64,000 nt of DNA, taken from assembly GCF_021130785.1 (NCBI RefSeq), contig NC_060211.1, positions 120,404,501 through 120,468,500 on the forward strand, read 5' to 3'. Position numbers and translations under genes: made by a program. A model generated the notes under the pieces. It had not been told where the DNA came from. It searched no databases and saw nothing but the letters and a program-made list of their open reading frames with translations. This document shows positions 14,098-28,892 of the stretch, one piece after another (within the stretch, counting starts at the first letter, position 1; each line of letters starts with the position of its first letter). This DNA is from Homalodisca vitripennis. Its lineage: Eukaryota > Arthropoda > Insecta > Hemiptera > Cicadellidae.

Positions 14098-16970
14098 GAT
14101 AGGTAACTTTGCAACTTGCTCTCCTCCTTGCCAAGGATGCTTTTGCTGGAGAACATGCTGTGAATACTCCTGTAAGTTTACCACTAGTACCAATATGTGA
14201 TTCTTCTGAGCGGGATATTTTTTGGTGTCTGAAGTCATTAGCCATCTTTTCTCCACGCGCTCTCAGGATACCGCTAGATGAATGACATTGGCATCTGAAC
14301 TATCACGATTATAAAAGGCTCTTTTCAGGGCTACAGTGGTAATGTGCTCGTGCAGGCATAACATATTTAACTATTAAGGCACGTTTTATCTAGTTAAAAG
14401 AAGCTAACTTCTATAAATATATTCTTATTCTTGAAACGACAAGTAAAAAAGGACACTTTGAGGATGGAATTTATGGAATTTGATTCGTCATTATTGTATC
14501 AATTATTTTAAAGAAATTTCATGGAATGTTTACTGCAGTGGAATGTGTGTTATTATAAAATAAAATTGTGGTGTAAATTATTCTTAAGAATGAACAATTC
14601 ATACATGACCTACGAATTTGCTAAATAACTTAAGGAGCACTTGTGGTATTGTATTACATCTATCATCCCATCCTATGAATGTTGTAGACGTAACTAATCT
14701 AAGCAGTTATGAGCACAGTTTGTTCCGCAATGGTTAAATTAAAAAGTCGGTGTTTAAGAAAAACTCTCACTTACAAAATTACTGTACTTCTCTCTCTTGT
14801 CTGTACTATAAGGTTGTACGTTTATTTACGTCTGAATTGATGGAATGCAAAATATTTATAACTTATGAATGGCATAAATGTATGTATGTATAAATTAGGC
14901 ATGGTACTAAATAGGTTAAGTAAATTTTAGTGGTTATAGCGTAGAATTAGTCTAGATATATTTTATTGCCTTAGTTCCTGTATATATTAACAATATTTTA
15001 ATCGGATATGTGCATTCTGATTATTGAAATATTCATCTGAAGAGGTGAATGAAGAAAATTAATAGTGTCTCCACAGATACTTTATTTTCCTTTATAAAAA
15101 AGTACTGACATTTCACAACTTAATAACAGCCAGTGATTCGAGTTTTTTTATGTTACAAAAATATCACGTTAGCAGTTTTTTTAGAATCTCCCACTAGACC
15201 GGTACCCTCTCATGGTGCTGGAAATCATGCTTGCATTCTCCGTAGAAAAACGTCTTACTCTAAATAATTTGTAGCGAATTCTGGATAAGGGTTTAAGGTT
15301 AAAAATCATAAAATTATACCTAAATGGGGTGAACATAATCATGGAAAGATGTATACATAGAAATTAATTTCAGGAGCCTTAAAGGCAAAAACCTACGAGT
15401 ACAAAACAAAAAAAAAATATTCCACGACAAAATCTTGGTCGATACAAGGTAAGATTGTTCTAGTCTTTTTACAGACCGCTGCCTTAATTATGGAAGATAA
15501 TTGTGTAATTCATAGTGTGAAGATAAACAATTGCTTTGATAAAATTAACCACATAAATATAAACGAAATCAAATATTACGAGAAATGTAGAATTGGGCGC
15601 CATGAAAAAGTGAAATTAATTGTGCGTGGATTACATTTATTACAAGTATCCACCAAAATAATTCTTCTAAGAAAAATTTGGAATTGAATATTCTACTCCC
15701 AGTTTGATGTTTGTTAACCAACATCAGATGGGATTGGACGAATTGTCAATGCTGCAGCGTCGCACCGGCTCTCCGGAACCGGTGTTTGTCTCGAATGATT
15801 GTACACTACCCACAATGAATTGTTAGGCTAGACTGTCCGCTGATTGATCAGATCGGATTACACCAGTTCAATCCCTACTGTACTGTTCAATAAACTGCCT
15901 CAATACTATCTGCAGTTGTTTTTTCATCTCTGGTTCACAGAAAAGCCTTGTATACTCATTCACAAAGGATTCTTCTGTTCGTTCCACACGTTTTATTTAT
16001 TGCTTTTAAAACATAATAAACACTATGAAGTGTAGTAATAATAAGAATCATCTCTTGCCAAAACTGGAGTAAAAGTGATGACGATGAACACATGTCACCG
16101 TGTACAAAGAACCGACGAGGATTTACTCCAGACACTTAACTCCTAATTGGCGACGTTTCTTGAAAGGCTGTAATTTTAAAGGTCCCTGGAGTCGAGGCTT
16201 GTTATTTACCTGAGATCTTCTCCTCTTCTCCTTCTACTTTTATATGTTTCTTTTTCATGTTCCTTTCATTTCGACCAGAAAACACTTCCAACGTTCTATG
16301 AAGCCTCTTTCTACACATAAACCACAAAGTTCGTTTCTCTATAAACAACCGTTATAATTAGGACAGTTCAAGCTCAAAATAGTTAGTAAAATAGTTGCTT
16401 TGTTGATTTCATGGATTTATTATTTGCATATAAACATTTTATCGTACAAATACTGTAAATAGTAAATGTTAGTGTCATAACAACAATTCCTGAAAAGATT
16501 AGAGCAACAATTAACATGATAAAATACTAATACTGTGAGAAAGTGTGGATGCTAGGTTTTTAAAAATTTATTTACTGGTTTTTAATTTAAAATTACCTTC
16601 TGTTATGGTATAATACTTACATAGGATATTGAAGTAGAGCCATTAATATTTCATTATATCACCATTGAATAGTATTGGCATAGTTTTTAGATCTTTACCT
16701 TGCGATTTAAAGGGTTTAATAAGTATCTAAATGCAGCGGTAATCGCAAGTCGCTTGGTTAATAGTTTAATAGTTGTTATAGATTAATTTAATATGGATCG
16801 TCGGGTAATTAGTATGAAATGTTAAAATACAATGACAAGAGTGTTCTTAAACATATAGCTCATAAGTAATTCTACATAGCTGACTGACTGTAGTGATGAC
16901 CATCTTGTGAAATCTTATTCCTTAAGTGTTTTACGCTTGTTTTGATAGAAGAGTCTCATTTAAATATAAA
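14098..16970. other. Stretch with no recognised gene
   Basis: A patch richer in G+C at 14100-14190 contains a Cys-rich plus-strand frame and a GTAAGT site at 14172, without further support as a gene. At about 15720-15890 a GC-richer patch includes AGTTCAATCCC, weakly like a tRNA B box but with no tRNA fold. The remainder is A+T-rich and unassigned. Confidence 0.5.
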
Positions 16971-17047
<77 letters not shown>

Positions 17048-17102
17048 CGTGCGTGCGCGCGCGCGCACTCTTAAATATGAAATACAAAATGTTATCCTTA
17101 TT

Positions 17103-17169
<67 letters not shown>
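16971..17169. repeat. Two (TA)n microsatellites flanking a (TG)n/(CG)n block
   Basis: (TA)n at about 16972-17023 is followed directly by (TG)n and then alternating GCGTGCGTGCGCGC to about 17068. After about 38 unique bases a second (TA)n runs to 17169. The reading frames here are only translated repeat. Confidence 0.93.
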
Positions 17170-17172
<3 letters not shown>

Positions 17173-18585
17173 CACAACCAAAAGGTTTTCACTTAATAAT
17201 GGTCATATGAGGCAAAAATATACCATGTTTCGAAACATCAGACCAGTAAAAACAGCTATAAACTAGCTATAAAATGATGAGGGAGTAATATTTTAGATTT
17301 TAAATTTTTTTACTAGTTCGTTTTGTTGGTTTTTTAACCATTTTATTATTTTATCATTAACATTTATTCAAAAAAAAATATACGAAATGAATGTATTCAA
17401 CTGACTTGGAAACAAAAGTCCTGTGTATTTTTTCCTGCATATACACTACTAAATTTTAAAAATCTTTCAACTTAATGTATTCCTAAAGTCTTCAGGTCTG
17501 AAAGTTTGCAGTATCAATTCGCACTTGAGTTCGAAATTCCCTAAATGTACTTTGTGACCGAAAAATAAGACTAGCGTTTATAAAGCATATAATCCGTACA
17601 ACTTTTATATCGTTCATAAATTTAAAAATATTATCTCTCTGACCAGTTATAACACCTGTACTGGAAGAGTTTGAAAGCACACATTACTGCCTGCAGGATA
17701 CAACCAACAGAGCAGCTCACTCTGGCGTTAAATCCATACATATTCAACAGCAATGTTGACGACACAATTGACAAGCTTCTACAGTTCCTCACTCTCCAAC
17801 TTATATGCCCACCAGACGCTATCTACATTTGTAATAGTTTTCGCTACACCACAGAATGCGGTATGTTCACTTTAATGTGCCGCTAATTAAAGCGAAACTT
17901 TCTACTAGACGAAAAGTTATCATTAAAAGTACTCACTCACGTGAGAAATTGCTGGTAAGATTACAAATTTCTCTGTAAGGTAGAATATCACGATTAAAGA
18001 GATGAATGATGTTCATGTGGGCTCAAGGGTTTGTCCGGCAATTTCAAGAAATAATGGGAGCAATTAGCGGTCCTCCGTTTGAGGCTTAAAACCTTTTTAT
18101 TTAATTTTCTCTTGGATAATGAAGGCAGTAAATCAACTGCTATTCCAATAAAAGTCTCGTTCTCCTTCCCTACTGGCGGGCCTCTAATGTTCACGTTTAT
18201 TCTTATCCAGCTTCAACACTTCCGTTATGGAATGTACAGAGTACTACAGAGGAAGTAGTTGAGCAAAATGTTAGGTTTAGTAATCAAAGAAATATGCATA
18301 TGTAAAGTTGTAAACAAGCACACCTCGTACCAAGTTAACTTAATAATACACAAGGCTCGGAGAATTAATTTATCGTGTTAAGTCTTAAGGATTACACATG
18401 TCAAGATAACATCAAATGTTTATGAACACAAGTCTCACAGGTGTCTCTCTGAAATATTAACTAAAGAAAAGACTAGTCCTCTAATGAGCTTTCCTTTCAA
18501 AGAGCTGGTGATCTAATTACCTGCATGTACGTAACATTCCATCTTTATATAAAATATATTGAACTTTGACATGGCAACATATAAA
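17170..18585. other. AT-rich stretch with no recognised gene
   Basis: Several 60-70-codon frames occur on both strands (17492-17680 minus, 17671-17886 plus, 17994-18194 minus), but none has recognisable motifs or supporting splice signals. Confidence 0.55.
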
Positions 18586-18983
18586 ACTAGCATTTACCCG
18601 TGACCTAACACGCAATTTCCTGTTCAAAAACAGGGACACCATGGGAATATTCTTTTTCGGTTGACATTACTGAGTTAAGTCAATATCGCTGAAATTTATT
18701 CAAACCTTCTGATGCATTTTAGAATTAAAGGATAGTGTTTTGAAACCCTGAAAAGTTATTTTCTAAAAGCGTGACTTTTTGTATAAGTAACATCACACTG
18801 TGGATTAATCTTAGTTTTCCATTATTAGATGATGAGCTCTATTTAGCATAAAAACGTATGTAAGTATACTTTTAGTACATATCATATCAGTGTTTTTAAG
18901 GTTACAGGTCATAAGTTAAGCTCAATAGCTTGTGGTTCGTACCCCTAGCGTTTCCACGTGTGTAAGCACTTCTGGTTCGATAA
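18586..18983 (+). repeat. Interspersed repeat of the ACTAGC family, copy 2
   Basis: The head ACTAGCATTTACCCGTGACC at 18586 is followed by ACACGCAATTTCCTGTTC, closely resembling the head of copy 3 (CACGCAATTTCCCGTTGAAA). The internal box GTGTAAGCACTTCTGGTTC at 18960 lies in the same orientation relative to the head as in copy 1. No clean 3' tail was found, so the right boundary is approximate. Confidence 0.55.
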
Positions 18984-21900
18984 AATTACATTTCCGTTTG
19001 ACCGATACCGCGATAAAGAAAATATATAAAAATGTGTATACTTATAACCGTTACATTTTAGTGTGGTCTAAGACATTTCCAATGTCATAATTCAGTTTTC
19101 ATTGTTTCTCCGACTAATAAAATATGTATACATCCACAATTTTGAGAAACCGAGGACTACTGCGGTCATAAATTATTTACTTTCGACCCTTGCAATGTAT
19201 TTCCGGTCCAAGATATTTCTTGTGCCGCAGTTAACTTTGCTTTGCTGTTCCGATCAAGACGATACACTTATTCAAGTCTTAAAACTTATCTCTGTCAAAA
19301 ACTGTCTTGGTGTTCCGTATGATTGTCTTTAAATCTGTATTCTAAGGGGTAAATAAATGTGTCTTCGACATTTGAATTACACTACTTCTCAAGTATTGCA
19401 TACTTCATATTTGCTAACATTTTGAGTTAGAAATATATATTGAAACAAACATTCTAACTTCCTTATCTGAATATACTATGTGTCATCAGCAAATTTCTGA
19501 ATTTCAGAAAGGTTTAGAATTACAAGATATATTTGATATCCAGGATAAGCTATGACTTAAACTACTGAAAGATATGGTTTGTGCTGTAATTTACAAATAT
19601 TTAGAAGGAAAAGTTGATAGTATTTAACAGGCTCTTTCAATTAATGATAATATGCTACAATGGATTTCTCATTGAAATTTTCGCAACTTGAGAGGCTTGT
19701 GTGGTAGAGCCAAAATGTCGGATAGAAATATGAGTAGATCCCTTACTACGCGTCTAGTTAAAGTTAAACGTATCGAATTGTATATATACAAATTTTATTG
19801 TTTTTACAAGGCGTTAAAGAATCTGGCAATCAGTCAGGACACTTATTTCAGATTTATAGTCAATAAGCATTTTGAGTGATTATATATACGTATATATATG
19901 TATATATCAGACACTCAAAAATGTCTGCATGTGTTATTTTGGCTACTCAAGTAAACATATTAAAAGACTTTTAAAAATTGTTAATGTTATTGTATATAAG
20001 CATGAACGTCAGTGTTAGTAAATATTGACAACATACACCGTATAATCTCACTCGAAGAGGTACTGTGCGTAGAATGTGCCAATATTTGCGTGTTTGCATG
20101 TGGCAACGACCCGTAGCCTGGATTACCGGTATATCGCTCGCCACGTATCAATAGAGCGATTACAGCTTCATCTCGTATCAAACGCCTTCCACTCTACCGT
20201 AACATACTCCGCAATACCGAATATTCTCTGCTTCTACCAGCCTCCAAATCTATCCCAATTTCTTTCAGATTTCTTACTTAAGAGTATGAAGGGGTTCAGT
20301 TGAATATATCCACGTGTTTATTTTAATATGGCTTTTATTTTAAGAATGATTTGGAAATGTTTTGTTTTGAATATTGGTAGATATTTAAACGAATGTGTTA
20401 GATCAGGATTATAAATTTATTTCATTACAAAGTTGGTAATGTATTTGTGCTATTTAAACATAGGAATATGCGCTCAGTTTGCATTTTTTAAACTTTAGAA
20501 TACGTATCGACCAAGAAAATTGTATAAACATTTACCAACTCAGGTAAAACAGCATTAAAATAATTTATTATTATTTAACGGAATATAGAAAAACCATAAC
20601 TAAACGCACATTATACCATTATCTGCTATTCAAGCACCAATGAAAGTGGCAGATCTCTACAAGTACAGTATACAATGGCAAAAAGTAAACAATTTGTTTT
20701 TTACATCATACTCATCATAGGTGATTCACGATTAAGGAAAATGGCCTACTCTTTTTTCAGTGATTACAAAACCTAAGATCCGTATAGTTATGTGGTTATT
20801 TGTCCTTGGACTCGGTGAGGACAGGTAAAATTGAGCTTCTTACGTGTCTGAGCCGGTCGCTATTATGGGCCATCAACTAATGACAGACCCCGGGTCCGCA
20901 GACTGCTGTCCTTGTGAGGATTCGTGACAGTAGAGTGCCCAGCTCTCCCACCCGGCCGCAGACCAACTGTTCAGAACAAGTTTAAAACGTGCCAAAACGT
21001 GCTCACGTCATGGGTAAAATAATGTTTGGGGTCATATTACTTACACGATTATATTCCAACAATGCTATATTCCAACCTAAGGAGGAATATAATAACAACA
21101 GCTATACATAACCCATTCCTGTATCAATGGCTTGAAATATGTAGATCTATTGTTAATACTTTGTTATTTTACTTAGGCGGGGTAAATGCAATACAAGTTT
21201 TCAACTAGTAAATGTTAGTCATACAAGTCTTGCGTAACACCATATTTACGTCGGAATATAATTAACGTTACAGGTTTTCCAAAATAACTAAGACAAATTG
21301 TAAACATAGTTTAATCTAGGACAAGATATTGTCAAGGGAGGAAAAATTTTCATAGTAAGTTTAATATGGTTACGAAAGGAGGGTCTTGTCATGCACATTC
21401 TTGTATAGGAAGAAAAAATTATCTTTAACTGATTCTTTAAAGTCTAGCCTTTATGGTTTATTTTAAGTACAACTGTTCATAGTTAAGAAAAATAACACAA
21501 TCTAACAGATAATGATTTAAGAATGAAGAACTGAATTAGTTTACACAACATAAACACCGCTTCACTGTATATTAACGGTACAAGTAGAAAACATGTAGAT
21601 ATAACAATATTTATTTACTCAAAATAACGTAAAATATTACTTTATTTCGAGCCCACCAGTGTAATATTTCAGAACAATGCTTTCATTCTAATTGCAGCCT
21701 AATTAGTTTAAATATTTACCGTGGTGTTCCAGCACCCTTAAGTTTCCATTAGTTTTCTGGAAATCTAAACGAAGATTTAAGAACAGTTGAACAGTTGAAA
21801 CAGTTAGAGAGCCATGACTATTCATGAGATTTGAATCAATTGTATATAAATAAAATTGAAAATTATAATCTCTGGGAGTAAAAGAAAGACCTCTCGGTTA

Positions 21901-24900
21901 ACAAACATAGTAAAAATCTGGTTTGTCGTTCGTTTTTTGTGCTAAGATTGCAGACTAAGCTAAAATGTTTAAAACCAACTAATTCAGCAAAGTAACTTCA
22001 TGTTGGTAGGTTACTGAGAAATTTAATTTGAATAACCTCTACAACAATTTTAGGTTAGCATACTAATTAATCTTTTTCTGTGTTTTATTGTTTCAATAAG
22101 GTTAACCATAAAACCATAAATCTAATTCCAAATAGACTAGTTCTGTACCATTTTCAGTACCGACGCAAAGGTATCATTGTTACATCTGTTAGACAAAATG
22201 GGTATTACTAGAGGTAGGAGATTCACCCAAAATCTTTACCCTTCAGATAACCTTGTTCGACCGACTGAAGTCGGATTTCATCCATAAAAAATTGGCGGGA
22301 GAGGTTTCACTGAACACTCAAGCTATAAATACCTGATAATATAAATGAATTCACAATCTTAACAGCAATCTTTATAGAGTATTGTTTCACATATCTCTGT
22401 TTGTGACGTAGTTTCCTTACCATACAAAATAGATTCCAAACATCTAGTGGATTATAATTTATGTTGATTATCATTTCGTCCATTAAAATGTATAAGCCAT
22501 TGAAGATTTTTACAAAATATTTAGTCATCTAGTTGTTGTATCCATACATCAGTTGAATACGTAGTTTTGTAAACTCATCAGAAATATACCAAAATTTTTT
22601 TTAAAACTTGTATTGTGATATAAGCTCAAACATAAACGGATATGCTTAAAGATTATATTAAATTCAAATAATATTCTAGTGTTTATCGTAGATTTTTTAT
22701 TTCACAAGTTGGCTTTTAACAATATTTGAATAATAAGTTTGAATAATGATATTATTATTAATGTACCTGTACCGGTATTAACTGTATATAATAGCAACAT
22801 AAATATCGTAATTACGTTGTACAATGCATTGGGATACTTAACTTTGCCATCTTTTAAATGGAGAGGGCAAAGAGTATTATTGACTGAAATGGATAAGGTT
22901 TATGATAAAATTGTAACACATTTGAGGCAATACACGTGCTATTCATATCAGTTTGATAGCCCACTCACTGACCCATTGTATGTTAAAAACGATTACTTTC
23001 GATATTTATATACTTTGAAAGCATTTATTTATAACAAAAAATTTTCATTAAATTAATAAGAGTTCTGATAAACAAAATATGTCGATATATTACTATACAA
23101 CATTGTATGATACAATTATATGTAATAAAAAATACAATAATACACAATATGCCACAAACTTACTAAATTTAATTTAATGTATGGAATAGCATTACTTTAT
23201 TGCCAATATGGTAGAATATATGTTAGTGTGAGCTTAAATAGACAGAATTGGAGTACAAATTATCAATCACAATTTTGTATAATCATTTTGACAGATCATT
23301 ACTATTCCATTTATTACAAGATACTGAAAGAACGTGTTACTCAAATTTGTACAAGTTCACGCTCTAAGATTATATTTTAATGACTTTGGAAAATAATAAC
23401 TATTATAAATTACTTTTGAAACTGTACAACTAATTAATACTTTGTAAATTTTAAGCTTTAAGTAAACCCTATTAGTGAACACATTTGTGGAATCGTGATT
23501 AAGTGCTTTTGAGAATTTTGATACTCACGTAGGTATATGCCGTGTTTTTATCAAACTGCCGTATTCACTTAATGCACGTATGGACAACCCATTGTATGCC
23601 CGGAGGAAACACCTCTCTAACCGCAAATGTTGGAGTAAGAGGATAATTCGATCAACAATCAGTTCAATCAGCTGCTCAGTTCGCTGCTGAGGATTACGGT
23701 AAGTGTGATGTTCTTACCTTGCGAGAAGCTATTAGGAAACCTTGACCTGATAGAACCATGCTTTTCCTGTCCACTGAGACTGATGAAGACTATCGCATCC
23801 CAACCTCCTTTTCTTGTAATTTAGAACATCCTTAATTTGCTTTGCGATTTTTCTTCAAAATATCTGACAAGATGCTGCTTTACTTATCTATATCCGTATT
23901 AAATATCAGTCTGGAAACGTGGCCGAAGATCTTTAAAATTTCTGTGCGTACGGAATTCCAGTCTTGTCTTACTGAATATAGTAGACGGCAAGTGTTATTA
24001 CTATACCTCAATTGCATGTAACTAGTTTCGTACATTAATGCTAAAGGTAGTCATCATAAAAAAACAAACTAACAAACAAACAAAACAGAGAACAATTTTA
24101 AACGTATTACTGTGACATAATATTTAAATATTTATTATAAATGTTATCTAAAACATGGTATTAACAGAAGAGCTGAATAAATCAAACCTAGTAGTCAGTA
24201 AGTATAAAGTATACCTAGTTAAGTATAGGTATAACATTAGAAAACTACTCTAAAACCATATTTTGAAATCAATCTGAAAAAATAGATGCCAACCTAGATA
24301 GAACAAGTTTGTATGGATTCCGGATATGCACATTTCTAGATCCAGTATAACAAAAAAAACTAGGTTAGACAACTCGATTATCTCAGAAAGTCAGGACTGA
24401 TTTAAACAATCTCGGACACATAATTTTACGCTGCTGCTCTTAGAGGCTCTATACTTAATATATTGCTATCGGAAACTATTTCCTATAAAACCCTATATCC
24501 TTCCTAAATTAATAAAATTTGAATTCTGTTGTATTCATGATAATTCAAATACATTTCACATTTATCCAACATAATAAAAACAGGAAGAAAAAAGCCACAC
24601 ATATATGGGCCACAATATATATCACATCAAAATATGCTTAATAAATATTAGGTTAAAGAAAACCGTCTAATAAGACTAATACCGAAAATAAGATTAATAC
24701 GTGACATTTTGTTTAAATTATGATCCCTCACGATTTACAACACTATATATTTAGTTATAAACAACATTAACACAGTCTGGTAATTTGTGAGAGGTTACTA
24801 AAATTACCAGCTTGTAGTGATATTGCATAAGTCAAAATTAAGTAATTGGGATACAATATTTCTTACTTGATTCTTTATTGTGGATGAAACAATGTTAAAC

Positions 24901-27829
24901 ATATTTTTCCCAAAGCTGATTGCCAAGCATGAAGCATTATCAGTAACAAACTTGGCTCGTTTAATTAGTTGGGGTATTCCCCAAATTAATACTATTAATA
25001 ATAAGGGGTTGTTATAATAATTAGTCAATAATAATTTTAATATAAGGTAATTAATAAATATCATTTTTTAATTATTATATTTAAATCAGTAAAAATATAT
25101 GCAATGACGGAGACTTGTAAATTTTGTGGTGTCAATTCGAGTATGAATAAGAAAAGTTGAAGTCGAATCTGAAGTAGTTATCGAAGATGACGCATGATAA
25201 GTAAAGTTTTAATTGCGTCCCAGCCGGGGTGGCAGGCCACGTATCAACCCTTAGCTTGTCGAGCAGTTTGCTTGTTGAACAGCCGTTAATAACGATTTTC
25301 CATGGGCAATATACATTATGTCCCGACTGCACGTTGCTATGTTGAAGAAGAAAAATCTTTGATTAAATTTAAATAAAGAATTATATTATTAGTATACCTA
25401 ATTAATTATAAATATGTATTACTCTTAGTATGAATATACATAAATATGATTTCTGTTTGTTAATGTATAATAATATTTTAAAACTTCTACGAAACATTTT
25501 AAATAATTTCATATTCCCAATGAATAGTTTTGCAGATTATAAATAACCTTACAAGCTTTTGCCCCATAATATTACAAATATTATACCTAATAGATGTAAA
25601 ATTTCTCAATGAAATGTACTAGAAAATGATTTGCCTCAACTCTGCTCAGAAAAATAAGATGAATAAGCTAGCACCTTCATCAAATATATTCTCGCCTATA
25701 AATGTTTTAGGCATAATAGTAAATATACATAGAAATAGTTTTATAGATATTTGGCGTGTAGTAAGGCTATACAAAGGTTTCAACCACGTGCATATAATTA
25801 AATACGACATTGCTCATTAGGAATTTACGTTGCATGAAAAATATTGAGTCTATAGCTCAATTAATTCTTGTGATATTCATCATAAAATATACGTACCGGC
25901 TGATAGACAGACACGATGACTTAATAGGAATTTCTGTAGAACCCTTAGTAATAGAAAAGGAAAATATACAACATTTGAAAGCTCAATCCATTATTGACAC
26001 ATTCCCTAGAGTTATGAGCTTTGCTAATTCAAACCAGATTTAATTTCACATTCGACCTCTATAATTTCAACATTCAAAAAAACTGATGAAACGGACCATA
26101 GATGGACTCCACAAAATTATAAAAGGTCCCCTATCAATCAATCCACTAAATATCACACGCATAAAACCATATGTTTCTCCTGTCGTTTAACAAATTCTAT
26201 TCAAAATTTGTTCATATAATAATGTGATCACGTTGTTATCATAGTTAAAAATAAGACTAATATAAATTTGTTTGTTAACCCATGTTGCATCACCACAGAC
26301 GTATATGTGCAATATATAGAAATGAAATCAAATCCAGTGTGTATGTCACTTCCATCTTGGGATGGATAAACAGAACAAAATTTTTTTCAGCCCGTCGTTG
26401 ATATGCTTGCTCAGCCAGGTCTAAATTTGTAACATGGTAACGTCCTCTATGAAAACACACACATACTCAAATTTATTTATACACATTAGTCGTTACAAAT
26501 TGATAAAATTATAATAAGAAATATATAACAGTCTAAACTTTGATATTAGATGCTATTCATTTGAACCTTTTTCTAGAACAACACAGGAGATCGATAAGAC
26601 GCGACGTGACGTAGAACAGGGAATAATGCTAACAAGACTACGACAACGAGAGCACAACGTCAAACACAAGCACACTTGTCTTTTATCAATATTTTAATTG
26701 GACGTTTCCTTTGTACTAGCCCATTCACAATAAACTGTCCCAGATTTAACAAACACTGTTTATATTTGTTTGTGATGTTTCTGCCGTTTGTTTATTGCAG
26801 AGAATTGACCTAGATTACAATAAAATTCAATGTGGATGTTATAGGTTCTTCCAAATAAATTCTCTGATGTTAAAACGGATAGAGAGTTTTAATTTAAATT
26901 GGGTTATATTATTAGTAAAAATTATTTATTTTAAAGACAAAGGCATTTATTAATATGAAAGACTACCGACATGAAAACAACGGTATAAAATTGATTTTAT
27001 AATTATATTGCATTTAAAGAGTGTAATTCATGTGTGTACTTTATTACTGAATTACGGTATTTATTTCATTAATTTAATTGTATGCAAACAATGTTTGTTA
27101 AGTAGGGCTTTTATTATGGTTTACCTATGTTGTAAGCCACCATTTTGTTTAAAGTTTAAGAAATTTTAGTACATCTTTGAATTATTTTCAAGGATACGTC
27201 CAGATGTATATATAACAACATGATTACAGACATGACTTTTAACGGACGGACTATAATAAAATTTTGTATGGACGTTATTTAGTTATAAGATAACATCAGA
27301 TATTGAGCATAGTCGGAAGGGGGGCGCTATTCGGGTATCGCAAGGGAGCGCAGTTTCAAGTGTGTGTAATTGCAAATTAATACAATTTTCTAGCAGAGGA
27401 TTGATTTATTTTGCTTCATACCCTTGACAATATTTTGAATTATGATAGTTAAAAATATAAAATACAAACGCGAACTATGTTGAAATATGTGTATTCACAA
27501 ATAATTAAATTGAAGAACGTAGCCACTTATCTGGTGAAAGTAGGCCTTCACTGTTCGTCAACCATGAACGAAACAAATTGGCAATGAACCAAACACGTTC
27601 TTTCAGAAATCATGTCAAAGTGTTAAACACACCTTGTCGTTTAGAGGTGTAACTGCTAAAGTCCGGTGAGAACCTGTGTTATCAGACACTATCATATCGC
27701 AGCGGTAAAGAAACTGTGATAAAGTTTGCACAAACTATCAGCTGCCTGTTGAAATACGAGTATAATCGTATTTGTTCACTGTGGTTTCCCGTGTGATTAT
27801 TTTCGGATATAATCGTAAAAGATGGGTTG

Positions 27830-27832
<3 letters not shown>
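18984..27832. other. Long stretch with no recognised gene
   Basis: No supported gene over almost 9 kb. Three patches stand out by higher G+C: 20040-20290; 20800-21010 (CCCGGGTCCGCAGACTGC and CCACCCGGCCGCAGACC); and 23580-23720, with a GTAAGTGTGA donor-like site at 23700. None gives a convincing protein. A 105-codon plus-strand frame at 22739-23056 begins with TTG and matches no family known to me. The remainder is A+T-rich. Confidence 0.5.

Positions 27833-27861
<29 letters not shown>
27833..27861. repeat. Microsatellite (AG)n
   Basis: An uninterrupted AG run of 29 bases, the only purine dinucleotide tract of this size in the window. Confidence 0.95.
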
Positions 27862-27863
<2 letters not shown>

Positions 27864-28689
27864 CAGAGGTAATCTCCCAGTTTGCCATAACGTATAAAAA
27901 AAAACTTACCAATTTGGGATTTTTTCAAAACTTAACTATTTTATCTGCAGTATTTCAACACCTTTTAACGAAAATAACGGTTTAATAAATTCTTATGAAC
28001 ACTATCGTGCCAACTTCAGATATACCAATTTTATGGATAAATTTAATAAACATAGAACTTAAGAGCTAAATTAGAAAAGAGAGATGTTATGTTTTGTATA
28101 CAATATTGTTATAAGCTGCCGCTATACAGTGTATTGGTGTTCAGCTTCAATCATAAATTGTATAAAAGTTCAAAATACAGGATAGGAATATGTCACATTA
28201 TGCTCAGCGAAATAGGCATTGTTGAGATCGTCTGAAAATGTTCATTTCTGTAGCTCATTTAATTTTCGAGATATCCAATTAATATACATACAGATAGTCA
28301 AATATACAGAAGAGATTGTTACATCCGCTTGCAAACAAAAAACAAATTGTGTCAGCCTTTGAATCATATGGTTCATTGACACTCGGCCAAACTCCACGGA
28401 CATTCATGAGCATAGAACTCATTCTTGTTTATGAAGAAAACAAATATAATTAAAAAATCTTAAGCATACTGGTGAAATATTTCTCAAAATATCCCAACAC
28501 ATAATAAATTCACACTTTTTTCATTAAACTTAAATTCAAAGTAGGATATAAATAATAAACTTCAACATACCAAGTGACTAAAAGATGATGTTGCATGTGT
28601 TGCGGTAGTTAGGCTACATGTCTAACAATATACCAAACAGTTTGTCTAAGAAAATATTTATTCTGAGATATTTTCGTTTCTATCAGGGT

Positions 28690-28892
28690 TAACTAGAACA
28701 CCAATATAAAAATACTATCCTACGCTTTTCAAAATCAAGAGGAGTAACATGTACTATCATTGAACTTAGTACTGCCTATGTAAAAAATTAACCTCCATGC
28801 AAAATTTCAAGGTAGAAAACGTGGTTTCAACAATTCGTGCGGACAGACAGACAAATTAATTAATTGAAATTAAATGTTCCAGTCTCTCAAAT
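28690..28892 (+). repeat. Retroelement-like 3' tail fragment
   Basis: The segment contains CCATGCAAAATTTCAAGG, then GCGGACAGACAGACAAATTA and AATTAATTGAAATTAAATG. A "CAAAATTTCAAG ... GGACAGACAGACA" ending is typical of the 3' ends of insect non-LTR elements and their non-autonomous derivatives. The 5' boundary is uncertain and no coding sequence remains. Confidence 0.5.

Noticed and set aside
15830..15885. tRNA gene or tRNA-derived SINE with B box AGTTCAATCCC
   Set aside because: No matching A box at the right distance, no acceptor stem and no cloverleaf could be drawn.
22739..23056. 105-codon plus-strand open frame as a gene
   Set aside because: It begins with TTG; no family, promoter or splice evidence supports it, and its length is within what A+T-rich DNA of this size can give.
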